Assembly: GCF_963677685.1 (NCBI RefSeq) | Contig: NZ_OY782186.1 | Location: forward strand, 1,550,001 to 1,614,000 | Origin: an uncultured Bacteroides sp. | GTDB lineage: Bacteria > Bacteroidota > Bacteroidia > Bacteroidales > Bacteroidaceae | Length of the DNA stretch: 64,000 bases | Direction of reading: 5' to 3' | Shown here: in pieces, positions 1 to 8,524 of the stretch | Position numbering within the stretch: position 1 is the stretch's first letter | Layout: each line of letters begins with the position of its first letter | Made by a program: the position numbers and the translations under genes | Notes under the pieces: generated by a model | Database searches by the model: none | Seen by the model: only the letters and a program-made list of their open reading frames with translations | What the model was told of the DNA's origin: nothing

Positions 1-1011
1 TTGGTTTATTTGGCACCACTCTGGAAAGAATGTTTAGAGAGTGACACCTATCAGCAAGGTAAAGGCTCTACGGTGGCGCGTGTAACGGATGGTTCTATCT
101 ATCCTCATCAACTTACCGCTATTGCAGCAGTAGCCAATATTGGCGATGATGCTAACTGGTGTGGTCATCCTTTTGCACAAGCTAACTGGTACTCTTTCGG
201 TCGCTTGGCATGGAATCATGAGCTTACTTCGGCACAAATAGCAGATGAATGGATCAGTCAGACTTTTCCTAAAAAAGACTTCCTTAGCAAAGAGAAAGAA
301 ACCTGTGTCCCTTTAAATGCAGATTCATGGAAAACACTGTTTTTACCTCGGGTGCGTACAATGATGTTAGAGTCTCGTGAAGCAGCGGTTGATTATATGA
401 TGCCTTTAGGATTGCACCATCAATTTGCTTTTGGACACCATTACGGTCCACAACCTTGGTGCGATGTACCCGGAGCACGAGCCGACTGGTTGCCAAAGTA
501 TTATCACAAAGCAGATAGTGCAGGCATCGGATTTGATCGCAGCAGTACAGGTAGCAATGCCGTGTCGCAATATCAGTCGCCTTTGTGTGAAGAGTTCGAT
601 GATGTAGCCACTTGTCCCGAAAACCTTCTGCTATGGTTTCATCATGTATCTTGGAATTATAAGATGAAAAGCGGGCGTACCCTTTGGGATGAACTCTGCT
701 ATACTTATGATCGTGGGGTACAAGAAGCGCGTTCTTTCCAGAAAACTTGGGATATGGTGAAACCTTTTGTTGATAAAGCGAGATTTGATGATGTACAACG
801 CCGCTTGAAAATTCAAACCAGAGATGCAGTCTGGTGGAAAGATGCCTGTTTGCTCTATTTTCAACAATTTAGTCGTCGACCCATTCCTTGCGATATAGAA
901 CGTCCTATCCATGACCTAGATCGTTTGGAAAAATATCATTTGAAGATCACAAACTATGAAAATGCTTTTGAGGGAGTAGGAGGGCAGCTTCTACCAAGCG
1001 GTCATCCTTGA
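1..1011 (+). CDS. GH67 alpha-glucuronidase, C-terminal part (5' end outside window)
   Basis: This is the last 336 residues of a glycoside hydrolase family 67 alpha-glucuronidase, which removes (4-O-methyl-)glucuronic acid side chains from xylo-oligosaccharides. Recognition rests on family-typical stretches such as WCGHPFAQANWYSFGRLAWN, GLHHQFAFGHHYGPQPW and SSTGSNAVSQYQSP. Full-length members are roughly 650-700 residues, so about half is missing upstream. The reading frame is open from base 1, and the TTG there is only the window edge, not a start. The next gene is mannonate dehydratase, which fits a glucuronate-release and catabolism pair. The family call is from memory of conserved motifs. 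No internal damage is visible. Confidence 0.9.
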   Translation: MVYLAPLWKECLESDTYQQGKGSTVARVTDGSIYPHQLTAIAAVANIGDDANWCGHPFAQANWYSFGRLAWNHELTSAQIADEWISQTFPKKDFLSKEKETCVPLNADSWKTLFLPRVRTMMLESREAAVDYMMPLGLHHQFAFGHHYGPQPWCDVPGARADWLPKYYHKADSAGIGFDRSSTGSNAVSQYQSPLCEEFDDVATCPENLLLWFHHVSWNYKMKSGRTLWDELCYTYDRGVQEARSFQKTWDMVKPFVDKARFDDVQRRLKIQTRDAVWWKDACLLYFQQFSRRPIPCDIERPIHDLDRLEKYHLKITNYENAFEGVGGQLLPSGHP

Positions 1012-1171
1012 TCTTGCTGATCTCATAAGGGAGGTAGGAAAGTTGAGTTTAGTCGGCTCTCGACTTTATCAATGAAATAAGTTCTAAGAGCCTTTTGGTG
1101 TTTGAACTCTTTTCTCAATCTTAAAGTAGAAATGAGTTTTGCTTTCTCTCTCTTTATTGTGATTTATGCTG

Positions 1172-1179
1172 TATTTTTG
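1172..1179 (+). promoter_or_regulatory. Bacteroides -7 box (TATTTTTG) upstream of uxuA
   Basis: TATTTTTG fits the Bacteroides -7 consensus TAnnTTTG and lies 74 bases before the uxuA start. No exact TTTG -33 box is seen at the right distance. It suggests uxuA can be transcribed separately from the alpha-glucuronidase. Confidence 0.4.
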
Positions 1180-1253
1180 TAGAATTTCTCTTAAGGAATG
1201 GCATGAGCCTCTTTTGCGTGAAATAAGTAATCGGAAAAATAGAAGATAAGACA

Positions 1254-2432
1254 ATGGAGAAGACTTGGAGATGGTTTGGCAAGAATGATAAAATAACTCT
1301 TGCTATGCTTAGACAAATAGGAGTAGAGGGTATTGTGACAGCTTTGCATCAGATACCTAATGGAGAAGTGTGGAGTTTTGAGGCTATTAGTGAGATGAAG
1401 ACTTATATAGAATCTTTTGGCTTGCGATGGTCGGTGGTAGAGAGTCTGCCCGTCTCTGAGGCTATTAAGTATGCAGGAAGTGAACGTGATGCATTGATCG
1501 AAAATTATAAACTCAGCTTGGCTAATCTCGGGCGTGCAGGAGTGAAAACTGTTTGTTATAATTTTATGCCTGTCATAGATTGGATCCGTACCGATTTGAC
1601 CCATGCGTGGGCAGACGGAACCTCTTCTCTCTATTTCGATAAAATACGTTTTGCCTATTTTGACTGTTGCCTGCTGAAACGTGAAGAGGCAGAATCCGAT
1701 TACACTGAAGATGAACTCCGTAAGGTACGGGAACTGGATGCAGTCATCACACAAGCAGAGAAAGACGAGTTGGTAGATACGATCATTGTTAAGACGCAAG
1801 GCTTTGTGAATGGCAACATCAAAGAGGGCGATCAAAACCCCGTTGCTATCTTTAACCGTTTGCTTGAGTTGTATAAAGAGATTGATCGAGATGCTTTGAG
1901 AGAGAATTTGCACTATTTTCTCTCTGCCATCATGCCTATTTGTGAGGAGTGGGACATCAATATGTGCATTCATCCGGATGATCCTCCTTATCAGATGCTT
2001 GGTTTGCCTCGCATTGTAACAAGCGAAGAGGATATTGCCTGGTTTCTTCAAGCAGTAGACAATGTTCATAACGGATTAACCTTTTGTGCTGGTTCGCTTA
2101 GTGCTGGACTTCATAATGATGTACCTGCTCTGGCTCGTCGTTTTGCAAAGCGCACACATTTTGTTCACTTACGCAGCACCAATGCTACCCCTGACGGAAA
2201 TTTTATTGAAGCTTCCCATTTAGAAGGGCGCGGCCATTTAGTCGAATTAGTACGTATTTTTGAGAAAGAACGTCCCAATGTGCCCATGCGTGTAGATCAT
2301 GGCCGATTGATGCTCGATGATGCCGATAAAGGTTATAATCCAGGCTATTCTTTTCACGGTCGTATGCTTGCTTTAGCCCAGGTAGAAGGGATGATGGCTG
2401 TAGTGCAGGATGAACTTCTAAGGCAGCAATAA
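1254..2432 (+). CDS. uxuA: Mannonate dehydratase UxuA
   Basis: Cytoplasmic metal-dependent enzyme converting D-mannonate to 2-keto-3-deoxy-D-gluconate in glucuronate catabolism. The 392-residue length matches the family. It begins MEKTWRWFGKNDKITLAMLR, a typical start, and carries the conserved segments NMCIHPDDPPY, FCAGSLSAG, HFVHLRST and RVDHGR, which in this family supply the His, Cys, His and Asp metal ligands. It lies 242 bases after the GH67 gene, in the same direction. The product of that enzyme, glucuronate, would reach mannonate after isomerisation and reduction by enzymes not present here. The composite transposon begins 36 bases after its stop, so any former downstream partner has been separated from it. 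Confidence 0.95.
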   Translation: MEKTWRWFGKNDKITLAMLRQIGVEGIVTALHQIPNGEVWSFEAISEMKTYIESFGLRWSVVESLPVSEAIKYAGSERDALIENYKLSLANLGRAGVKTVCYNFMPVIDWIRTDLTHAWADGTSSLYFDKIRFAYFDCCLLKREEAESDYTEDELRKVRELDAVITQAEKDELVDTIIVKTQGFVNGNIKEGDQNPVAIFNRLLELYKEIDRDALRENLHYFLSAIMPICEEWDINMCIHPDDPPYQMLGLPRIVTSEEDIAWFLQAVDNVHNGLTFCAGSLSAGLHNDVPALARRFAKRTHFVHLRSTNATPDGNFIEASHLEGRGHLVELVRIFEKERPNVPMRVDHGRLMLDDADKGYNPGYSFHGRMLALAQVEGMMAVVQDELLRQQ

Positions 2433-2459
2433 TATCTTTTGTATCTTCTGAAAATTTAC

Positions 2460-2468
2460 TATTAATCT
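2460..2468. repeat. Left target-site duplication of the composite transposon (TATTAATCT)
   Basis: TATTAATCT directly precedes the outer end of IS copy 1 and recurs exactly at 8299-8307, directly after the outer end of IS copy 2. The inner flanks of the two IS copies do not carry this sequence, so the repeat brackets the whole unit. Confidence 0.8.
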
Positions 2469-3491
2469 ACCCATTGGCGGAATTAAATTAGCGCATATTT
2501 AATCCTTCTAATAGTTCTATTGTTCATTTTGTTGATGTATTGCAAAATCGTAAGAGCGCTAATCTTACTGATTATCCTAGTAAAAATCCCATTGACGTCT
2601 TTGGCATAATTCCTTATCATCATGAACTGGTCACACATCTGCGAAAAGAGTGTTTCAATTCTTTTCCTTGCTTTAGCAAAAGAAATAAATGTTGGCTTCC
2701 AACTCTTTTGATTGAGTCTGTAAGCTACTTCCAGTTTAATGTTAGCACTTTCAAACAAATCCAATTGTACCTCAGTTCCAATATATCCTTTGTCACCAAA
2801 CAGGCTACAATTCTGATATTCATACTTTACATCCTGAAGATAATGAATGTCATGAACGTTTGCCTTTGTCAAATCAAAGGAGTGTATCACACCGTTTAAT
2901 CCACAGACTGCGTGTAGTTTGTAGCCATAGTAATAAAGTTTTTGTGAAGCGCAATATCCAAATGCAGGTGAACGTTCATAGTCATCTTTGCCAACTTTGC
3001 AGCGTTTAGCTCTGGCAATACGACAAACCTCTATTGGCTTTGGATCTATACAGAAGGATTCTTCCTCACCATCAATTTCAGTCACAATTCTTTCGTGTAT
3101 CTCTTTACAGAGATTGGCTGTGAGTTTCCTGCGATCATTAAATTCTCTTCTTGAAATTAGATGTGGCAGCTCATTGGAGTATTCTCCTAGTTTGGAAAAT
3201 AAGTAGTTTTCACTATCCAAACCAATAGATTTCATCGTAAGGCTAAGAGAAACTACTTCTAAATTAGAAAAACGAGGAACAACTCCGGGGTGAGGTATGT
3301 TACCGTGTTCGGTTACAAGATTATCAGAAAACTCCTTGCAAATGTGGAGAAATTTTGCGAATATTGCATATAATTTGTGCATAGAGTGATGACGTATTAA
3401 AAGTTTGCTCACTTCTAATATACTAAATATCACGAATATGTACAACTGATGTTTCAAACATCTTATTAGATAATTAATTCCGCCAACGGGT
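2469..3491 (-). mobile_element. IS982-family insertion sequence, intact copy
   Basis: A 1,023-base element bounded by imperfect 18-base terminal inverted repeats (2469-2486 and 3474-3491, one mismatch). It holds a single transposase gene on the minus strand. Family assignment is by the transposase; the element has not been matched to a named IS. Confidence 0.85.
2483..3382 (-). CDS. IS982-family transposase (DDE)
   Basis: Transposase of the IS982 family, about 299 residues from the ATG at 3382, the usual family length. The catalytic triad is visible in order: Asp in FCIDPKPIEV, Asp in LFGDKGYIG and Glu in ARKRIETLFSQ. The segment YYYGYKLHAVCGLNGVIHSF is highly typical of Bacteroidales IS982 members. 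The frame stays open 25 codons further upstream to a TTG at 3457. In the second copy at 7615 that region starts with an in-frame ATG, but here a one-base length difference puts the matching ATG out of frame. The 3382 start is therefore preferred, though the TTG cannot be excluded. The gene looks intact and is probably the only active transposase in the composite element. Confidence 0.88.
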   Translation of the reverse strand: MHKLYAIFAKFLHICKEFSDNLVTEHGNIPHPGVVPRFSNLEVVSLSLTMKSIGLDSENYLFSKLGEYSNELPHLISRREFNDRRKLTANLCKEIHERIVTEIDGEEESFCIDPKPIEVCRIARAKRCKVGKDDYERSPAFGYCASQKLYYYGYKLHAVCGLNGVIHSFDLTKANVHDIHYLQDVKYEYQNCSLFGDKGYIGTEVQLDLFESANIKLEVAYRLNQKSWKPTFISFAKARKRIETLFSQMCDQFMMIRNYAKDVNGIFTRIISKISALTILQYINKMNNRTIRRIKYALI

Positions 3492-3535
3492 TAAGAAAAT
3501 TAATAAGATAGTAACAAGAGCAAAAAGACATAAAA

Positions 3536-5344
3536 ATGGCAAACTCACAATTAATCTATAATATAAAAGAAGTCTTTACCGATTATTTAAAGGAAAAATA
3601 TAAATTTTACAATATTCCAGAGTATCAACGCGGCTATAAATGGACACCCCAACAAGTTGAACAACTTTTAGATGACATAGATCGTTTTCACCAGAATGGA
3701 AACGACGATCGCTTTTATTGTGTGCAGAATATTACTCTTGTCGAAAAAGATGCACACTACAATGTAGTAGATGGGCAACAAAGATTGACAACACTAATAA
3801 TCTTACTGTCGCATCTTGGTGAAACAAGAATGGTTGAAAACAAGATTAAGTACTCCGTACGTCCAGATACTGATTATTTTATCAAGAATTTTATAATCAA
3901 CCCAAATATATCGACTGACAATTGGGATGTTTTTCTGAAAAACAATATGGACAAGGACTATGATCATCAGGATATTTTTTATTTATTTTCAGCTCACAAC
4001 ACTATAAGACGCTGGATTACGAGTAATAAAATTGATACGGATAGTTTTAAAGACAAATTACTATACAATGTGAGACTTATTGTAAATAAGCCCAATATAG
4101 ATAGTGAACAGGAATTATTTATGAACCTGAATACAGGGAAAGTTTCATTAGATGGTGCTGACTTGGTTCGAGCTTTGTTAATTACCAATGTCGCAAAAGA
4201 AGAATTGAAAAATGCTGATTTAGAAGACACAAAAAGTATTGTAAGAATTAACGAAAGGCGAGTACGCATTGGTTTAGAATTGGATGAAATTTCTGCATGG
4301 TGGAATCAACCCAATGTACGAGAATACTTTAATTTTCTTAGTAAGATTTCCGTTCCCACTAACGAAACGATTGATTTTAACTCCGATATTTATCCTATTG
4401 ATTTACTTTACAAATTACATGTAGCAAAAGATGGAAAAAAACAAATTAGGTTGCGGGATTTTGAAAACTCAGAATATATCGAACTATATAAAAAAATAAC
4501 ATCACTGCACAGGACGATTAAAGATTGGTATCAAGATTATGAGATATATCATTTTGTAAAGTATATCGTAACACAGACAAGTACTACAATTGCAACAATA
4601 TGGGATGATTGGAAAAATACAACATCCCGGCAGGGGTTTATTGAAAAATTGAAAGACAAAAGCAAACTAATAATCGATGCTTTCGTTGATGAAATTGATG
4701 ATTTCAATGAAGATTGGTTTGCAAATGAAGATTCCAGGTTGTATAAAATATTGATAATGTCGGATATTATTAAGATTATTGAATCTCAGCACTCTGAAAA
4801 TAAAATACCTTTTTTGCCTGCGGACTATTTCAGACCTAAAAAAGAGGATATTGAACATATTTTTCCTCAAACTCCTATCGGAACAAAAAACAAAGAAGAA
4901 CAATCGGATTTTATTGCTTATATTGGCTTACTCAATGACTTGAGTGATATATACAACGAAAATAAAAACGAAGAAAATAAAATAGATATTTCGATGGATT
5001 GCTCTAACAGTGTTGATATGGAAACTTGCAAAGAAAACATCAATCGTTATGCTAATAAATTGATTCATCGAAACTCTATTGGTAATTTGGTGTTACTAAA
5101 TGAAAAAATAAACCGTGGTTATGGGAATGATTTCTACACGAAGAAACGTATTGAAATTATTAGAAACCCGAAGAAGGAATTTATCAGGCCACATACACTT
5201 AACCCATTTATAAAAGGTTTTTTATCTACCCCGAGCGATCTGGAAATCTGGACAGAGAAGGATATTAAAGCCAATGCGAAATACATAAAGGAACAACTAA
5301 AAGTTTTCTTCAACATTAAAGAGGTAAATCATGAACAAGTATAA
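3536..5344 (+). CDS. DUF262-DUF1524 protein (GmrSD-like putative restriction/defence nuclease)
   Basis: 602-residue protein with an N-terminal DUF262 domain (ParB/sulfiredoxin-like NTPase fold, GmrS-like). Its motifs are IPEYQRGYKW at about 27-36 and VVDGQQRLTT with DGQQR at 79-83. A C-terminal DUF1524 HNH-type nuclease domain (GmrD-like) shows DIEHIFPQTP with His441 and RNSIGNLVLLN with Asn513 and Asn517. Families with this architecture (GmrSD, BrxU, SspE) act against phage or modified DNA, using nucleotide binding to control cleavage. The gene is the first of two cargo genes of the composite transposon and overlaps the next by 14 bases, implying coupled translation. No promoter is obvious in the 44 bases after the IS, so transcription may start inside the IS. 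Target and trigger are unknown. Confidence 0.85.
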   Translation: MANSQLIYNIKEVFTDYLKEKYKFYNIPEYQRGYKWTPQQVEQLLDDIDRFHQNGNDDRFYCVQNITLVEKDAHYNVVDGQQRLTTLIILLSHLGETRMVENKIKYSVRPDTDYFIKNFIINPNISTDNWDVFLKNNMDKDYDHQDIFYLFSAHNTIRRWITSNKIDTDSFKDKLLYNVRLIVNKPNIDSEQELFMNLNTGKVSLDGADLVRALLITNVAKEELKNADLEDTKSIVRINERRVRIGLELDEISAWWNQPNVREYFNFLSKISVPTNETIDFNSDIYPIDLLYKLHVAKDGKKQIRLRDFENSEYIELYKKITSLHRTIKDWYQDYEIYHFVKYIVTQTSTTIATIWDDWKNTTSRQGFIEKLKDKSKLIIDAFVDEIDDFNEDWFANEDSRLYKILIMSDIIKIIESQHSENKIPFLPADYFRPKKEDIEHIFPQTPIGTKNKEEQSDFIAYIGLLNDLSDIYNENKNEENKIDISMDCSNSVDMETCKENINRYANKLIHRNSIGNLVLLNEKINRGYGNDFYTKKRIEIIRNPKKEFIRPHTLNPFIKGFLSTPSDLEIWTEKDIKANAKYIKEQLKVFFNIKEVNHEQV

Positions 5345-7532
5345 TTCCACCTACCTGAAAGACGAAAATTTGCTTTTACTTTTGTCGTTAAATAAATTAA
5401 TTGTTCCTGAAATTCAGAGAGAGTACGTTTGGGGCAAACCAGAAAATAACAATGTTTTAGAACGTTTTCTTAGCAGTATAAAAAATGCTTGTGAAACTTG
5501 TGAGAAATGTAAGCAGGCTCATAAAATCACCGATATTAACATTGGCTTTTTATATTCCTACAAGCCATCTTATGTTGTTTTAGAAAATGAGCGATATTTA
5601 GATGAGTTTCTTATTGACGGGCAACAGCGATTTACAACCTTGTTTCTGCTATTGGCATATTTAGCTGTAAAGGAAAATAGAATCAAGGATTTTCTAGCCT
5701 TAGTTCGTTTTGATGAAATATTGGAGGAAATAAATTTTGATTATAAAGTCAGAAATCTTACCCACAGGTTTCTGATTGATTTATTAGGTTCTTTTGACAA
5801 GGACACAAAAGCAGATGATATTTTTCCTATTGAAAAACAAACATGGTTTCTCTCTGATTATGCTACAGACATAACTGTTCGGGCTATGCTTGGAGCGTTG
5901 GATACCATTTCAAGAATATTCAGCGATGATTTTCAATACTTTGATTACATTCTTACAGCTGTTCGTTTTTGGCATTTCAAGACAGAAGTAACCTCTCAGG
6001 GTGAGGAGTTATATATCACAATGAATAGCCGTGGTGAAAAACTAGCAGATAACGAGGAACAAAAGGCACAAATATTGAACTTGCCGGCTGATAAATTATA
6101 TAAATGGGGACAGAAATGGGAAACATGGCAAGATTTCTTTTGGAAAAGCCGAAATAAAGAAAAGAAACACAATGCAGACAAGGGATTTAATGAGTTTGTG
6201 CGTTGGATAAAAATTTTAGAAAGCAATAATAATAGCCCAACTCCCGAACTTGTTGAAAAATATTTTAATGTAGTGAAATATCTTTTTAAAAAGGATGGTG
6301 TTTTTAAAAATAATTTTGCTTGGCTATCTCCTGAAACAGAAAATTCTCAATTAAATTTATTTAGGTTACTACCAGTTGTGAAATTTGTAGAACGCTTTGG
6401 AATAGATATAAATGAGAGAGAAGTCATTCGGGTAAAACATTTTTTTAAAAACATAGCTAGAATTGATAATGTTAGTAAGGCAGTAAATACATTGTTGCCT
6501 GAAACTATTAAAATAATAAATGCTCTTCCGGATACAGATATATCTTCTATTTGTCAGTTAGAGAAGGTTCCCGTTGCAATTTTATCCACAGAAGAAAAGA
6601 AGAAATTTGAGATTTATCGTGCTAATACAAATAATAGAGAAGTAATAGAAGACATCTTCTGGAAAGCGGAAGAACACAAGATTTGGAAAGGTGAAATTCT
6701 ACCGTTAATCAATTGGGCAACAGAAAATGACATTTTCAATTTAGACAAATTTAAACAATACTATCAGGCTTTCAATTCATTGTTTTATGACGAGCTCAAA
6801 TATCCTGAACTTGATATTACTCGTAGAGCTTTGTTGACGCGACAATTAAAGAAATATCCCCGAATTTTTAGAGGTAATACAAATTACAGCTTTTGTTGGG
6901 AATACGAGGATTGGCAAACATTAATTAAAGATAATGAGGAAAAGTTTGGTGAATTCCTGAAAGAATTGTTTGGCGTTAACCTTAAGCATAATAAACTACA
7001 AGAAATGATTGATAAAAACCCTGAAGGTGATTATTATGATGAATTTGTAAAAATACCCGAATTGTTGAGTTTTTGTAAACAGAAAAATATCCAATGGGAT
7101 AATGATACTAATAGTTGGGTGCTGATTGCAGATAAAAAAAGAAGTGGATCTTACGCAAATTTATATGTTTTTCGTTTGCATTTAGAATTGTTGAAACAAC
7201 CATTTTGGGAAAAGGAAAAATGGACAGAGGATTTTTGGTGTAAAGACAAAACTTGTGTCTTTTTTGATTTCCCCGCAAAGCATATTGCGATTGATATTTA
7301 TCATTACAAGAGAATTGTCACTGATTTGGACACAGACACAACATACACACACTTTCAATTGCAGCTTTTTAATCGTAATGCAGCAACCGATGATAACCGG
7401 ATAGTTGTTGAGAAAGTTTCTGCCAAATTTGATTTGCAATTAAAAGGTAATAGATTTATTAGTGAGCAGGAACCCAAAGAAAAGATTCTATGCTTATTAA
7501 AAAAAATAATGGTAGAAGTAGAAAATTCATAA
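5331..7532 (+). CDS. Second DUF262-domain protein, partner of the upstream nuclease
   Basis: 733-residue protein starting inside the end of the upstream gene (14-base overlap). The N-terminal DUF262 domain shows IVPEIQREYVWG at about 23-34 and LIDGQQRFTTLFLLL with DGQQR at 96-100. A Cys-rich stretch, CETCEKC, lies near residue 55. A further MNSRGEKL segment follows at about 232. Unlike its neighbour, no DUF1524 HIxP/HNH signature is visible. The C-terminal 200 or so residues are not recognised, although they are rich in Trp and aromatic residues (PFWEKEKWTEDFWCKDK). It probably works with the upstream protein as an NTP-dependent sensor or regulatory subunit, but this is inferred from context and the shared domain only. 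Confidence 0.75.
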   Translation: MNKYNSTYLKDENLLLLLSLNKLIVPEIQREYVWGKPENNNVLERFLSSIKNACETCEKCKQAHKITDINIGFLYSYKPSYVVLENERYLDEFLIDGQQRFTTLFLLLAYLAVKENRIKDFLALVRFDEILEEINFDYKVRNLTHRFLIDLLGSFDKDTKADDIFPIEKQTWFLSDYATDITVRAMLGALDTISRIFSDDFQYFDYILTAVRFWHFKTEVTSQGEELYITMNSRGEKLADNEEQKAQILNLPADKLYKWGQKWETWQDFFWKSRNKEKKHNADKGFNEFVRWIKILESNNNSPTPELVEKYFNVVKYLFKKDGVFKNNFAWLSPETENSQLNLFRLLPVVKFVERFGIDINEREVIRVKHFFKNIARIDNVSKAVNTLLPETIKIINALPDTDISSICQLEKVPVAILSTEEKKKFEIYRANTNNREVIEDIFWKAEEHKIWKGEILPLINWATENDIFNLDKFKQYYQAFNSLFYDELKYPELDITRRALLTRQLKKYPRIFRGNTNYSFCWEYEDWQTLIKDNEEKFGEFLKELFGVNLKHNKLQEMIDKNPEGDYYDEFVKIPELLSFCKQKNIQWDNDTNSWVLIADKKRSGSYANLYVFRLHLELLKQPFWEKEKWTEDFWCKDKTCVFFDFPAKHIAIDIYHYKRIVTDLDTDTTYTHFQLQLFNRNAATDDNRIVVEKVSAKFDLQLKGNRFISEQEPKEKILCLLKKIMVEVENS

Positions 7533-7584
7533 CTATATGATCTCTTAGATACGGTGATGAAAAATAATAAGATAGAATAATATA

Positions 7585-8298
7585 ACCCGTTGGCGGAATT
7601 AATTATCTAATAAGATGTTTGAAAATAAGTTGTACATATTCGTGATATTTAGTATGTTAGAAGTGACCAAACTTTTAATATGCCATCACTCTATGCACAA
7701 ATTATATGCAATATTCTCAAAATTTCTCCACATTTGCAAGGAGTTTTCTGATAATCTTGTAACCGAACACGGTAACATACCTCACCCCGGAGTTGTTCCT
7801 CGTTTTTCTAATTTAGAAGTAGTTTCTCTTAGCCTTACGATGAAATCTATTGGTTTGGATAGTGAAAACTACTTATTTTCCAAACTAGGAGAATACTCCA
7901 ATGAGCTGCCACATCTAATTTCAAGAAGAGAATTTAATGATCGCAGGAAACTCACAGCCAATCTCTGTAAAGAGATACACGAAAGAATTGTGACTGAAAT
8001 TGATGGTGAGGAAGAATCCTTCTGTATAGATTCAAAGCCAATAGAGGTTTGTCGTACAAAAGAGTTGGAAGCCAACATTTATTTCTTTTGCTAAAGCAAG
8101 GAAAAGAATTGAAACACTCTTTTCGCAGATGTGTGACCAGTTCATGATGATAAGGAATTATGCCAAAGACGTCAATGGGATTTTTACTAGGATAATCAGT
8201 AAGATTAGCGCTCTTACGATTTTGCAATACATCAACAAAATGAACAATAGAACTATTGGAAGGATTAAATATACGCTAATTTAATTCCGCCAAAGGGT
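7585..8298 (+). mobile_element. IS982-family insertion sequence, internally deleted copy
   Basis: A 714-base element with the same 18-base ends as the copy at 2469-3491 (7585-7602 and 8281-8298), in the opposite orientation. It lacks about 308 internal bases. Both ends are intact, so it can still serve as a transposition end if transposase is supplied by the other copy. Confidence 0.85.
7615..8284 (+). pseudogene. Broken IS982 transposase (internal deletion plus frameshift)
   Basis: The first 146 or so codons match the other transposase closely up to SKPIEVCR. The sequence then jumps from base 8059 or so to the coding region for the segment that is KSWKPTFISFAKARKRIE in the intact copy. The join is out of frame, so translation ends at 8094 after a short foreign tail. 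The rest of the 3' end continues in another frame to the matching stop at 8282-8284. The deletion removes the second catalytic Asp (the FGDKGYIG segment), so no active enzyme is possible. Confidence 0.85.
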
Positions 8299-8307
8299 TA
8301 TTAATCT
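8299..8307. repeat. Right target-site duplication of the composite transposon (TATTAATCT)
   Basis: Exact copy of 2460-2468, directly next to the outer end of IS copy 2. Confidence 0.8.
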
Positions 8308-8524
8308 ACTCCTTTAGCTTTTACAGGATAGCTAAATGCCTGTTTTGTAATTAATATATGAATATATTTTATTAATATACACTTGGAAGAATGTTTCATC
8401 TGTTAATCAAAATCGACTCTTTCATCGTTGATTTTAGAATAATAGAATAAAAAAAACTGTTTTATGGTATACTGAATGCTACTCATTACGTTCTTATTAT
8501 ATCAACTAGAAAAAGCAGGAAAAT

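Larger units (their letters stand above)
2469..8298. mobile_element. Composite transposon: inverted IS982-type copies flanking two DUF262 genes
   Basis: Two related IS982-type elements in opposite orientation (2469-3491 and 7585-8298) bracket two overlapping DUF262 genes. All four ends carry an 18-base inverted repeat of the form ACCCnTTGGCGGAATTAA. The two inner ends have G at the fifth position, while the outer ends have A (left) and T (right). A perfect 9-bp direct repeat, TATTAATCT, flanks the outside. The cargo is tightly packed: 44 bases from the left IS to the first ATG and 52 bases from the last stop to the right IS. Only the left copy encodes a full transposase. The unit is inserted between uxuA and the TlpA-FecR-SusCD region. 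The repeats are read directly from the sequence; mobilisation as one unit is inferred. Confidence 0.85.

Noticed and set aside
1039..1067. Hairpin AAAGTTGAG/CTCGACTTT after the alpha-glucuronidase as a terminator.
   Set aside because: It has a 9-bp stem with a G-T pair but no T run follows; too weak to call.
2460..8307. A CRISPR array or phage attachment site for this mobile unit.
   Set aside because: No spaced repeats, integrase or tRNA target are seen; the IS982 ends and target duplication explain the unit.
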